Assembly: GCA_016214895.1 (NCBI GenBank)
Contig: JACRMR010000002.1
Span: 374,001 to 438,000, forward strand
Source of the DNA: a candidate division KSB1 bacterium
Lineage (GTDB): Bacteria; Electryoneota; RPQS01
Reading direction: 5' to 3'
Length of the DNA stretch: 64,000 nt
Position 1 is the first letter of the stretch. Each line of letters starts with the position of its first letter. Below, in pieces: positions 46,117 to 55,300 of this stretch. The position numbers were made by a program, and so were the translations under genes. The notes below the pieces were generated by a model that did no database searches, was not told where the DNA came from, and saw only the letters and a program-made list of their open reading frames with translations.

Positions 46117-47334
46117 TTGCTGTTCGCCCGCGGTGCATTTCCGCTCTCGACTTCCGATCTTTTCCATATCCAATTCGCCGCTTACGAATGGAAGCAGGGA
46201 ACGCTGGAGCGGATCTACACCTCATTCGAGCCCGCGGAATGGGAGGCCTGGCGGGTAGAATGGGAGCGGACGGCGAAGCAATTCGGCGCAGACCTTTACG
46301 ACAATCCGCACTTCTACCCTCCGTTTGTTTCGGCGGCACTGGCTCCGGTTGCGGACGTTCCCGCGGTGTACTGGCGGAATGCTGTGTTTGTCCTGAACTG
46401 CTTGCTACTGATTGCACTCGTGGAAGTGACGCGGCGCCTCTGCCAACTTCCGCCTGGCTGGCGCGGCTTCGTCTGGTTAATGGCGTTCTTCCTCGCCTCC
46501 GTGCCACTGGCAAGTGCGGTCCGCTTCGGCCAATTTGCGTTGCTCGTCACTCTTTGCACATGGTCCGGCCTCCTCGCACTTAGCCGACACCGTGAATCGG
46601 CTGCCGGTCTCCTGATTGGACTCGCCGCGGCAATAAAACTCACCCCCGTCGCGTTTCTCGCGATTCCGACCATTCAGCGAAGATGGCGACCTGTGCTCTT
46701 TGGCGGTTCGCTTGTGGTCACCTTGTTCGCCGCCTCGTGGCTGGTACTCCGCCCTGAAATCCACGCTCAGTGGTGGCGGGCCGCACAGGATGCCAGCCAG
46801 ACGGTTTGGCCGAACGCGCTCGATCAGTCCCTGAGTAGTTGGTTCGCCCGGTTGTTTCTCGGGTGCAGCGTCAACGACCTCTACTTTCCTCAACCGCCGA
46901 CCATTCGACTGCTGCGAATTCTTGGGAATCTCGTTTTCGGATTAGGGACGATGATTGTGCTCTGGGTGCGCCGGCGTAACCTGACCGTTGAGAATTTCCC
47001 CGCCGCGGCGGGCCTGATGGTTTCCGGTGTTGTGCTGGCCCTGCCGTTTGCCTGGAACTACTATTTCCTGCTCTCGATGCCGGTGCTCGCCTGGGCACTG
47101 TTGCGGAGCGAAACGGAACAGGATCGCACGGTCTGGCGCTACGTGCTGTGGACCGTCGCCTTCTTGGTCTTCATGCGGTTCTGGCGATGGTTCGGCGATG
47201 GAGGTGTAGGCAAGATCGCGGCTGGACACATCGCCATCGCCAACCTCCTGCTCTATGCGTGGCTGGTGCAGCGCTTCCTGACTAATCCTGCAATCCGGAA
47301 TCACCGAGCGCTGCAGGTTCCGCCGGCGCCCTGA
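46117..47334 (+). CDS. GT87-like membrane glycosyltransferase, paralogue 2 (start uncertain; in-frame TGA upstream)
   Basis: The open frame from TTG 46117 encodes 405 residues. It shares with paralogue 1 the segments DLFHIQFAAYEWKQG, FYPPFVSAALAP, RFGQFALLVTL, AAAIKLTPVAFLAIP, DQSLSSWFARL and PFAWNYYFLLSMPVLAW. Starting at 46117 would cut off most of the first helix, because in-frame residues upstream (DYWLIPAYLLVF, 46081-46116) align with helix 1 of paralogue 1. The best start, ATG 46039 inside the end of paralogue 1, is separated from this frame by one TGA at 46072-46074. CTG codons at 46090, 46105 and 46108 are other options. The gene may be intact through a rare start, or damaged. Function as for paralogue 1. 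Confidence 0.7.
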   Translation: MLFARGAFPLSTSDLFHIQFAAYEWKQGTLERIYTSFEPAEWEAWRVEWERTAKQFGADLYDNPHFYPPFVSAALAPVADVPAVYWRNAVFVLNCLLLIALVEVTRRLCQLPPGWRGFVWLMAFFLASVPLASAVRFGQFALLVTLCTWSGLLALSRHRESAAGLLIGLAAAIKLTPVAFLAIPTIQRRWRPVLFGGSLVVTLFAASWLVLRPEIHAQWWRAAQDASQTVWPNALDQSLSSWFARLFLGCSVNDLYFPQPPTIRLLRILGNLVFGLGTMIVLWVRRRNLTVENFPAAAGLMVSGVVLALPFAWNYYFLLSMPVLAWALLRSETEQDRTVWRYVLWTVAFLVFMRFWRWFGDGGVGKIAAGHIAIANLLLYAWLVQRFLTNPAIRNHRALQVPPAP

Positions 47335-47352
47335 TTCTCTACGGAGGCTCCC

Positions 47353-48564
47353 GTGGCGTGGTTTCGGTGGCTGCTCGTGAGCATTGCCGCGTTCCAATTC
47401 GTCGCCGTCGGTCTCCCGCCCGGCAACGCGGACCTGCTCTCGATCCAATTGCTGGCCTACGATCTTTCCCACGATGATGTCCGTCTGTTGTATCCGGGCC
47501 GCGACTATGCGTTGAACGAATCGTGGGTCGAGCATCACGAACGCAATCTGCGTGAGTTGCGCGTGGATGGTGAACCCAATTGGTGCTTCTATCCGCCGCT
47601 GGTTCCTTATCTTTGCGTGCCGATAGCTCACGCGGGCATTGAGACCTGGCGAGTCGCCTGGGGAGCGATTCAAATTCTGCTCGCCGTTCTCTACGCGCTG
47701 CTGATAGAGCGGATGCTGACCGCGCTGGCGCTGCCTGCTTCGCGAGTCTTGATCTTTGCACTGGTGTTCGGTTCGTACCCGGTCGCGCGCTCCGTATTCC
47801 TCGGACAGACCAGTTTATTGATCGCCGTCCTGCTCTGGATCGCAATTTACTTGCGCGAGCTTCGCGGGCGATCTTGGTCGGCATTGATCACGGGCGCGGC
47901 TTGTTTCGTAAAGCCGTTCCTGCTGATCGGAGAGCTACCGCGGATCTTTCGGCGACAATACCGGACGACCGCGATTGCGCTGACCATGATGGCAGTATTG
48001 CTGGCGATCTCCCTTGCGATACTGGGCGTGACCGCGCATCGCGAGTACTGGAATCTGCTCAGCACGCTGGGCGCCTCGCAAACCGCGTTCAGCGGAAACC
48101 AGAGTCTGCTCGCGGGACTCATGCGGATCGGGACTCCAGTGTCGGTCTCCGACTATGGCTTTCAGATGGACCCGACGCTGAATGGGGTCGGGAAACTCGT
48201 CGCTCTCGTCGTATTGGCGATCGCCGCCGGGGCGCAGCTGCGTTCGAAGCACGTCCGAATTGTGTATTCCGTGGGGCTTTGGTACTCGGCGATTCTACTC
48301 GCGTTGCCGATCTCGTGGGAACACCACCTGATTATCCTGCTGCCGGTGATCGCATTCCTCTGGGCGGAGCAACCCCGGCCTTTCGTCCCACTGCTCGTGA
48401 CCACCCTGGCGCTCTCCGTCGCGCTGGAGTCGAGCTATGGCGACACTGCCGGCGGCAAACTCGCGTCGATCGTTCCGCTATTCGGCAACTGTTGTCTGTT
48501 CGTCCTGCTCACCCGTTTGCATCTGAAGAGCCGCCGCACCCCGGCGCTGCCCGCCACCTCCTGA
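47353..48564 (+). CDS. GT87-like polytopic membrane glycosyltransferase, paralogue 3
   Basis: A 403-residue polytopic protein, the most divergent of the three. It retains DLLSIQLLAYDLSHD after helix 1, CFYPPLVPYLCVPI, FLGQTSLLIAV, AACFVKPFLLIGELPRIFRR, GNQSLLAGLMRIG and PISWEHHLIILLPVIAF, the last being the classic GT87 form. GGAGG at 47343-47347 lies five bases before the GTG start. The gap to atpG is only ten bases, so this gene and atpG are surely on one transcript. Substrates are unknown. Confidence 0.78.
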   Translation: MAWFRWLLVSIAAFQFVAVGLPPGNADLLSIQLLAYDLSHDDVRLLYPGRDYALNESWVEHHERNLRELRVDGEPNWCFYPPLVPYLCVPIAHAGIETWRVAWGAIQILLAVLYALLIERMLTALALPASRVLIFALVFGSYPVARSVFLGQTSLLIAVLLWIAIYLRELRGRSWSALITGAACFVKPFLLIGELPRIFRRQYRTTAIALTMMAVLLAISLAILGVTAHREYWNLLSTLGASQTAFSGNQSLLAGLMRIGTPVSVSDYGFQMDPTLNGVGKLVALVVLAIAAGAQLRSKHVRIVYSVGLWYSAILLALPISWEHHLIILLPVIAFLWAEQPRPFVPLLVTTLALSVALESSYGDTAGGKLASIVPLFGNCCLFVLLTRLHLKSRRTPALPATS

Positions 48565-48574
48565 ATCCGATCCT

Positions 48575-49432
48575 ATGTCCGGTCTGAAGCTAATCAAGCG
48601 TCGCATTCGCAGCGTGCAATCCACGCAGCAGATCACCCGCGTGATGAAGATGGTGGCTGCCGCAAAACTGCGACGCGCCCAGGAGAACATCGTTCGCGCC
48701 CGCCCGTATTCGCTCCGGCTGCGGCGGGTCATCCGCGAGGTCTCCGCGCGCATCGACCGCTCGGCGCATCCGCTGCTTGCCTTGAAACCGCAAAAAGAGC
48801 TGGGCATTGTGGTCGTGACCGGCGACCGCGGACTGTGCGGCTCGTTCAATACGAATATCCTGCGCCGCGCGCAACGCCTGATCGAGGAGAACCGACACCA
48901 AAGAGTGTTCCTGTTCACGGTCGGCAAGCGCGGCACCGAGTTTTTTACCCGTCGCGGCGCGGCGATCACACACTCGTTGATCGGGCTCTTCAATCACCTG
49001 CACTTCCATCATGCGCAGGAACTCGCGGACGAGATCATCGACCGCTACCACCATCATGACATGGATCATGTGGTCGTCGTGTACAATGAGTTCAAGTCGG
49101 CGATCCAGCAAAACGTCGTCGTCGAGTCGCTGCTCCCGATCGTTCCGGACGAGTCCGATCATGATGGTCCGACCGCCGATATCATTTACGAACCGTCGGA
49201 ACTCGAAATCCTGAATTCAATCCTGCCGCAGTTCGTGGAAGTGCAGCTCTGGCGCATCATGCAGGAATCCTTTGCCGCCGAGATGGGCGCGCGCATGACG
49301 GCCATGGAAAACGCCACGAAGAATGCGCAAGAATTAATTGAATCGCTTACGCTGACCTACAACAAGGTGCGGCAGGCCTCCATCACCAACGAAATTCTCG
49401 AAGTCGTAGCCGGCGCGGAAAGCCTGCGCTGA
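48575..49432 (+). CDS. atpG: F0F1 ATP synthase subunit gamma
   Basis: The central rotor shaft, 285 residues. It begins MSGLKLIKRRIRSVQSTQQI with the long N-terminal helix (TRVMKMVAAAKLRRAQ), has VVTGDRGLCGSFN in the middle and ends with the C-terminal helix EMGARMTAMENATKNAQELI. Length and motifs are normal. It is separated from atpA by three unrelated genes and from atpD by two, which is unusual. Confidence 0.96.
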   Translation: MSGLKLIKRRIRSVQSTQQITRVMKMVAAAKLRRAQENIVRARPYSLRLRRVIREVSARIDRSAHPLLALKPQKELGIVVVTGDRGLCGSFNTNILRRAQRLIEENRHQRVFLFTVGKRGTEFFTRRGAAITHSLIGLFNHLHFHHAQELADEIIDRYHHHDMDHVVVVYNEFKSAIQQNVVVESLLPIVPDESDHDGPTADIIYEPSELEILNSILPQFVEVQLWRIMQESFAAEMGARMTAMENATKNAQELIESLTLTYNKVRQASITNEILEVVAGAESLR

Positions 49433-49490
49433 CCACGCCCGACCGCTCCGCGCCTGCCGAGGCGCCGCCGCCGCGCAGGAAACGCGGCCG

Positions 49491-49667
49491 TTGAAAGTGC
49501 TTTATGCCGGCGATGTGACGGAATTCCGGTCCACCGCCAAATGTCTGATCTTATCGAGTCGGCTTTCGAGCTGGATTGAAAAGATCGCCGCGCGCGCCGA
49601 TGCGGGTGACGCGCGCTGCAACTTGGGTCTCGAAACCGTGCCGATGCGGAGACATCGGAAAATGTAG
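49491..49667 (+). CDS. Possible 58-residue small ORF between atpG and the NYN gene
   Basis: A TTG at 49491 opens a frame reading MKVLYAGDVTEFRSTAKCLI, then LSSRLSSWIEKIAARADAGD and a basic tail ending MRRHRKM. The base choice at third positions is GC-rich, as in neighbouring genes. AGGA lies at 49477-49480. A short upstream frame from CTG 49430 ends with TGA 49490-ish overlapping this TTG. No family is recognised, and the product could also be a remnant of a lost gene. It is the only content of the 262-base atpG-NYN gap besides a GC-rich hairpin at 49452-49463. Confidence 0.35.
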   Translation: MKVLYAGDVTEFRSTAKCLILSSRLSSWIEKIAARADAGDARCNLGLETVPMRRHRKM

Positions 49668-49694
49668 TTGACTTATGTAAGGAATTGACACGAG

Positions 49695-50288
49695 ATGGGC
49701 TTCACTGGTGGCCGTAAACGCGTCTCAATTTTTGTTGACGGCGCAAACATGTTTTACACGCAGAAGAAAGGACTTGGCTGGTTCTTCGATCCGGCCAAAC
49801 TGCTGAAGGTCCTGCGTTCTGACGACGACCTTACTGACGCTTACTGGTATATGGGACTCAAACAGCCGCCGGACCCGCGTGATGAGAACTTCGTCCGATT
49901 CTTGGCTTATGCCGGCTACGTCGTGCGTACAAAAGGTCTCAAGACCATCTATGATCAGGAAACCGGCGAGACCACGCAAAAGGCGAATCTCGACGTTGAA
50001 ATCGTCATGGATATGTTCAACACCGTCGAGAACTACGACAAAGCGATTCTGCTGTCGGGTGACGGCGACTTCGAACGCGCACTTGAGCTGCTGCGCTCGC
50101 GAGGCAAGGAGATCTGCGTCGTCTCCACGCAGAACTGGATCGCCGCGGAATTGAGAATGGCGGTCGGATCGCACTTCGTGGATCTGCAGGACCTGCGGCA
50201 ACAGATCGAACGCACGGACCGCGTCGCCCCGAGCGAAGCGCAGGCCGCCCGCGCCGCGGAAGCCGCCGCCAGCAGCTCCGATTCCTGA
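49695..50288 (+). CDS. NYN-domain (LabA/DUF88) putative ribonuclease
   Basis: A 197-residue cytosolic protein. The PIN-like NYN fold is shown by its acidic residues: VSIFVDGANMFY (about 11-22), DVEIVMDMF near the centre, and LLSGDGDFERALELLRSRGK, ending in FVDLQDL. These supply the metal-binding aspartates of this nuclease family. The last 30 residues are Ala/Glu-rich and likely disordered. AAGGA lies 11 bases before the ATG. RNA targets cannot be inferred. It sits in the atp operon, two bases before the HEAT-like gene, so the two may act together. Confidence 0.82.
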   Translation: MGFTGGRKRVSIFVDGANMFYTQKKGLGWFFDPAKLLKVLRSDDDLTDAYWYMGLKQPPDPRDENFVRFLAYAGYVVRTKGLKTIYDQETGETTQKANLDVEIVMDMFNTVENYDKAILLSGDGDFERALELLRSRGKEICVVSTQNWIAAELRMAVGSHFVDLQDLRQQIERTDRVAPSEAQAARAAEAAASSSDS

Positions 50289-50290
50289 CG

Positions 50291-51085
50291 TTGACGTCGT
50301 CGCCGGACCACGCCGCGACCGCTCGCATTGTCGAGCTCTTTGAAGCGTATCTACAAGACCCCGACGACCTGTCGATGCCGGAGCTGGACGCGCTGACCGA
50401 GCTGCTCCCGCTCTTCCCGCCCGAATCGATCCGCTCGGTCGCGCGAACCGTGGCGATCCTCGTCGAGAACAAGCCCAAACAAGCGCTGGAGCTGGCGCTG
50501 AAACTGGCGGCGTCCGAGGAACCCGCGACCCGCGCCGTTGCCGCGGGAATCATCTCCCGGCTCGCACAGTTTCAGCCAGCCCTGTGGCGCGATTTCGGAC
50601 GGATGCTCGTCGCCGATCCGGTCTGGGAAGTGCGGCTGCATGCCGCCAGGATCTTCGATTCCTACGCGGAGGGAGAAGGTGCCGCGGAGTATCACATTGA
50701 CTTCGTCTTCGAGTTGGTGAACGAATGGGTTCGCGACCAACAGTATCTCGTTCGCCACGCGGCTACGCAAGCCCTGCTCGGATGGGCCGGTCTGCACCTC
50801 GAACAGGTACCGCGGTTGTTGGCGGCACTTGAACCGACCTTCAACGATCCCATCGAATACGTGCGCGCCGGAGGTGTGCTCGCCCTGCGTGCCATCGGGC
50901 GTAAACGGCCGCCGCTGGTGCTCTCTTATATAGAACTTAGATTGGACGACCTCGGTGAATTCGAGCGGGAGACCTACTTGTCCGCGCTCGATGACCGGTT
51001 CGCCAATGCTCATACCGAGTGGAAGTCGCGGCTGATGGAAGGTCTGAGTCAGCCGCCGTCGGTTCCTCCCGCGAACATCGAATAG
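50291..51085 (+). CDS. HEAT-repeat-like protein
   Basis: A 264-residue, mainly helical protein. Paired-helix units are visible around ATRAVAAGIISRLAQFQPAL, DPVWEVRLHAARIFDSYAEG, DQQYLVRHAATQALLGWAGL and DPIEYVRAGGVLALRAIGRK, with the D-P...VR..A pattern of HEAT repeats. Such proteins bind other proteins or nucleic acids and are rarely enzymes. It starts at TTG 50291, two bases after the NYN gene, and ends 18 bases before atpD. A partner role to the NYN protein or to F1 assembly is possible but is inference. Confidence 0.7.
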   Translation: MTSSPDHAATARIVELFEAYLQDPDDLSMPELDALTELLPLFPPESIRSVARTVAILVENKPKQALELALKLAASEEPATRAVAAGIISRLAQFQPALWRDFGRMLVADPVWEVRLHAARIFDSYAEGEGAAEYHIDFVFELVNEWVRDQQYLVRHAATQALLGWAGLHLEQVPRLLAALEPTFNDPIEYVRAGGVLALRAIGRKRPPLVLSYIELRLDDLGEFERETYLSALDDRFANAHTEWKSRLMEGLSQPPSVPPANIE

Positions 51086-52564
<1,479 letters not shown>

Positions 52565-52569
52565 GCGGC

Positions 52570-52974
52570 ATGGCCAAGAACTTCCATCTCGATGTCATCA
52601 CCCCCACGGAGAAAGTCTTCTCCGGCGACGTCTGGCACCTCCGCGCGCCCGGTGCCGGCGGTGACTTCGGTGTGCTTGCCGACCATGCGCCGATGATGGC
52701 GGGACTCAAGCCCGGACGACTCCGCATTGATCTGCCGGACATGAGCTTCGACCTGTTCGCTATCGGCCGCGGTTATTTTGAAGTGCACGGAAACAATGCC
52801 GTCGTGCTGGCCGGAGGCTGCTTGCGCAAAGACGATATCGATCTCGATCGCGCGCAGGCTGCGCAGGAACGCGCCTTGCAGCATCTCGCCAAGAGCACGG
52901 ATCCGCGCGAAGTCGAGGAGGCGCGGGCCGCACTCGAGTTTGCTCTGGCGCAAATCAAGGTCGCCGAAGGCTGA
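52570..52974 (+). CDS. atpC: F0F1 ATP synthase subunit epsilon
   Basis: A 134-residue rotor subunit with the N-terminal beta-sandwich (FHLDVITPTEKVFSGDVWHL, GDFGVLADHAPMMAGLKPG) and a C-terminal helical hairpin (DLDRAQAAQERALQHLAK ... EVEEARAALEFALAQIKVAE) that can inhibit ATP hydrolysis in many bacteria. It is the last atp gene and is followed by a strong terminator. Confidence 0.95.
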   Translation: MAKNFHLDVITPTEKVFSGDVWHLRAPGAGGDFGVLADHAPMMAGLKPGRLRIDLPDMSFDLFAIGRGYFEVHGNNAVVLAGGCLRKDDIDLDRAQAAQERALQHLAKSTDPREVEEARAALEFALAQIKVAEG

Positions 52975-53000
52975 CATAGACTTCGCCATAGCAATGCGCA

Positions 53001-53037
53001 GCGGGCAATTCCCTCGGGAGTTGCCCGCTTCCTCTTT
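53001..53037 (+). terminator. Rho-independent terminator of the atp operon
   Basis: GCGGGCAA (53001-53008) pairs with TTGCCCGC (53021-53028), and the inner TCCC/GGGA bases extend the stem to about 12 bp. A pyrimidine-rich tail TTCCTCTTT follows. It lies 27 bases after the atpC stop. Confidence 0.8.
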
Positions 53038-53105
53038 CGGGCATGCTGGCATGTAGTTTGCCCAAAGCTGAGCGATACCCGCGTCGTCGAAGTCCAGGAT
53101 TTCCC

Positions 53106-55109
53106 ATGCCAATTCTTCTCGCATCGATATTCTCGCTCGCGCTCGGCTGCACGGCGGTCTTGGCGGAGCCGAATCTGCCGGCAACCCTCGATAGGGCGCG
53201 CGCCATGGTTGCCGACCCGCGCAGCGACAGCGCGGCCTGCCTCGCGACGGCAACCGAGCTCGCTGAAGCCGTGGCGGCCTATCCCGCTTCGTCGCTCGCC
53301 GCCGAGGCCGTGGACATCGCGCTCCATCTGAATCTGCGCTGGGGCGATCGACTCGCGGCGCAGACCTGCGCGGATCTCATCGTGCGCCAGTATCCACTAT
53401 CCGAGTTTGCGGAGCCTGCGTTTGACGTGGTATGGAACTATCTGACCGCCCACGGCGAAAGCCCGGGTACCGGTGCGGAGGTCGCAAAGCAGTTCGCACT
53501 CTCACTGCAAAGCGACGCCCGTTCGCCCCGCTACTTCATGCTCGCGTTTCAGGGCTTCGCGGCGGACGGACGCTGGAAAGATGCCGCCGAAATGGGGGAG
53601 CAATTCCTCGGCAGTGCCGCCGGAGCCGCCGCCGATCCGATGGTCTATCTGTCCATGTCCGAAGTCGCGCTCCGGCTCGGAAACACCGCATTAGCACGGC
53701 AATCGCTCGAAGCCTTCACGTCGCGCTTCGGCGAGCTTCCGCAAATGGTGATTGCTCTGACTCAGCTCGGCCATCTGCACACCGCGCTCGGTAATCCCGA
53801 AATCGCTCGAACCCACTACGGCCGTGCCTGGTCGCTCTATCAGAAAAACCAGCAACGCAGCCAATTTGCCGTCGCCGAAATTTCACATGCTGCCGCGGAA
53901 GCGCTCTGGATACTGCAAGCCGAGCGTCGCACCGCCTTTGACGAGGCAGTCGTCCCCGGACCGGGATTCAAAGAACCGGCCGTGCGCCGAACGGCCAACA
54001 GTCTCATCGATAGCTACACCGAAATCGTCAATACCGATGCCGAGTTCGATTTCCGGGCCTTCTCAGCAATGGCCGATGTCTGTGCCGCGCTGGCCACTGC
54101 CCTCGCTGACGAATCGTTTCGCAAACTCGTGATGTCACCGGGCGAAACCCCGCGATTGGACCCCCTCGCGGCCGCATCCGCCCAGGCCAATCGCGCCGCG
54201 GCGTACTATCAAGCCGCTACCGAACGCGTCATGCTGCACGAACACGATCCGGATCGGCAGCGGGACCTGCACGCCGCCGCTCGATACGTTGGAGAGCGGC
54301 GCTTTGAAATCGCGAATGCGCAAGCTCAATGGACTTACCGCTACGCCAATCTGCTCGCGGACAATGCTCCGACGGAGAAGCTCGGCAATCCGCATGACTT
54401 GTCCAGACTCAATTACTTCATCGACGTCGTGCTGCCGGTCGCGACGCGTGGTCTCGAGCAAAAGCAAGTCGCACTGTCCATTGTGGGCCCGGCGGACCAC
54501 AATTCGCTAACGGCGGCCACCGCCGCCACGGCGGACGAGCCGCTGCGCGAGCTTGTGACCAAGCTGTCGTCGCTCTGCATGACACAGTGGAAGCAAACCG
54601 CCACGGCCGCCACGCAGCTCTCGTCGTCGGTTCGCTTCGGATTGCGAACGTCATCCTCCTCGGGGCTGGTCGATGGATTGGACGCGAACTGGAACCGCTC
54701 TGAGCAGTATGCCGCGCGCGCCGTTAAGGCGGTTCGTGAGACTTACGACGTGGCGCGCAAGTCGAATCTGTCCCCTGAGTCGCTGCCGCACTGGAACTCG
54801 CTGATGATCTCGCTGCTCGGAGAGTATGTCGCGCTCAGCGCGGCCGCACAGTCCGCCCTGCAGGAGGCAGTGGCGGCGCTGCCGCCGGACCCGGACAATC
54901 CGCTGGCTCCGCTTCGGGCGCAGCTCGGTCGGCTGGCTGCCGACTGCGGAAGCGCGGAGTATAGCACGCTTGTGGCCTGGAATGATCTGGTAACCTATCA
55001 GAACATTGATGATCCGCGTAACCGCGAGATGGCCCTCAGGCTCGCCACCCTCGATCCGCAACGCTACGGGGCCGGAGCCGACCCCTCCGCCAGCCGCAAG
55101 CATCCCTGA
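53106..55109 (+). CDS. Exported alpha-helical (TPR-like) repeat protein of unknown function
   Basis: The ATG at 53106 gives a signal peptide (MPILLASIFSLALGCTAVLAEP) and 667 residues; the frame is open upstream to 53043 but inside the region after the terminator. Residues 30-330 show tetratricopeptide-like helical pairs (YLSMSEVALRLGNTALARQSLEAF, MVIALTQLGHLHTALGNPEIARTHYGRAW). The rest is helical and Ala-rich without recognisable domains. A periplasmic or outer-membrane scaffold role is possible. No enzyme motif is seen. The gene stands alone between two terminators (53001 and 55217). Confidence 0.7.
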   Translation: MPILLASIFSLALGCTAVLAEPNLPATLDRARAMVADPRSDSAACLATATELAEAVAAYPASSLAAEAVDIALHLNLRWGDRLAAQTCADLIVRQYPLSEFAEPAFDVVWNYLTAHGESPGTGAEVAKQFALSLQSDARSPRYFMLAFQGFAADGRWKDAAEMGEQFLGSAAGAAADPMVYLSMSEVALRLGNTALARQSLEAFTSRFGELPQMVIALTQLGHLHTALGNPEIARTHYGRAWSLYQKNQQRSQFAVAEISHAAAEALWILQAERRTAFDEAVVPGPGFKEPAVRRTANSLIDSYTEIVNTDAEFDFRAFSAMADVCAALATALADESFRKLVMSPGETPRLDPLAAASAQANRAAAYYQAATERVMLHEHDPDRQRDLHAAARYVGERRFEIANAQAQWTYRYANLLADNAPTEKLGNPHDLSRLNYFIDVVLPVATRGLEQKQVALSIVGPADHNSLTAATAATADEPLRELVTKLSSLCMTQWKQTATAATQLSSSVRFGLRTSSSSGLVDGLDANWNRSEQYAARAVKAVRETYDVARKSNLSPESLPHWNSLMISLLGEYVALSAAAQSALQEAVAALPPDPDNPLAPLRAQLGRLAADCGSAEYSTLVAWNDLVTYQNIDDPRNREMALRLATLDPQRYGAGADPSASRKHP

Positions 55110-55216
55110 CTCGCGGGTCGCGGACCGCCGTCATGGGGACTCGAACGGATCCGGGACTTGATTTTCTGACGAAAAATCCGCAATTTACCCTCTGCCGATG
55201 TAGGGCAGAACTGGAG

Positions 55217-55239
55217 CACCGCCCCCGGGCGGTGTTTTT
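55217..55239 (+). terminator. Rho-independent terminator between the TPR-like gene and aspS
   Basis: A perfect 8-bp stem, CACCGCCC (55217-55224) and GGGCGGTG (55227-55234), is followed at once by TTTTT. A smaller hairpin TCTGCC/GGCAGA precedes it at about 55192-55210. Confidence 0.85.
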
Positions 55240-55300
55240 GTTCCCGCCGGTCGTAGCTCCCGGGCCTGCGCGGCAGGTTCTAACTGGTACAATCCTTAAC

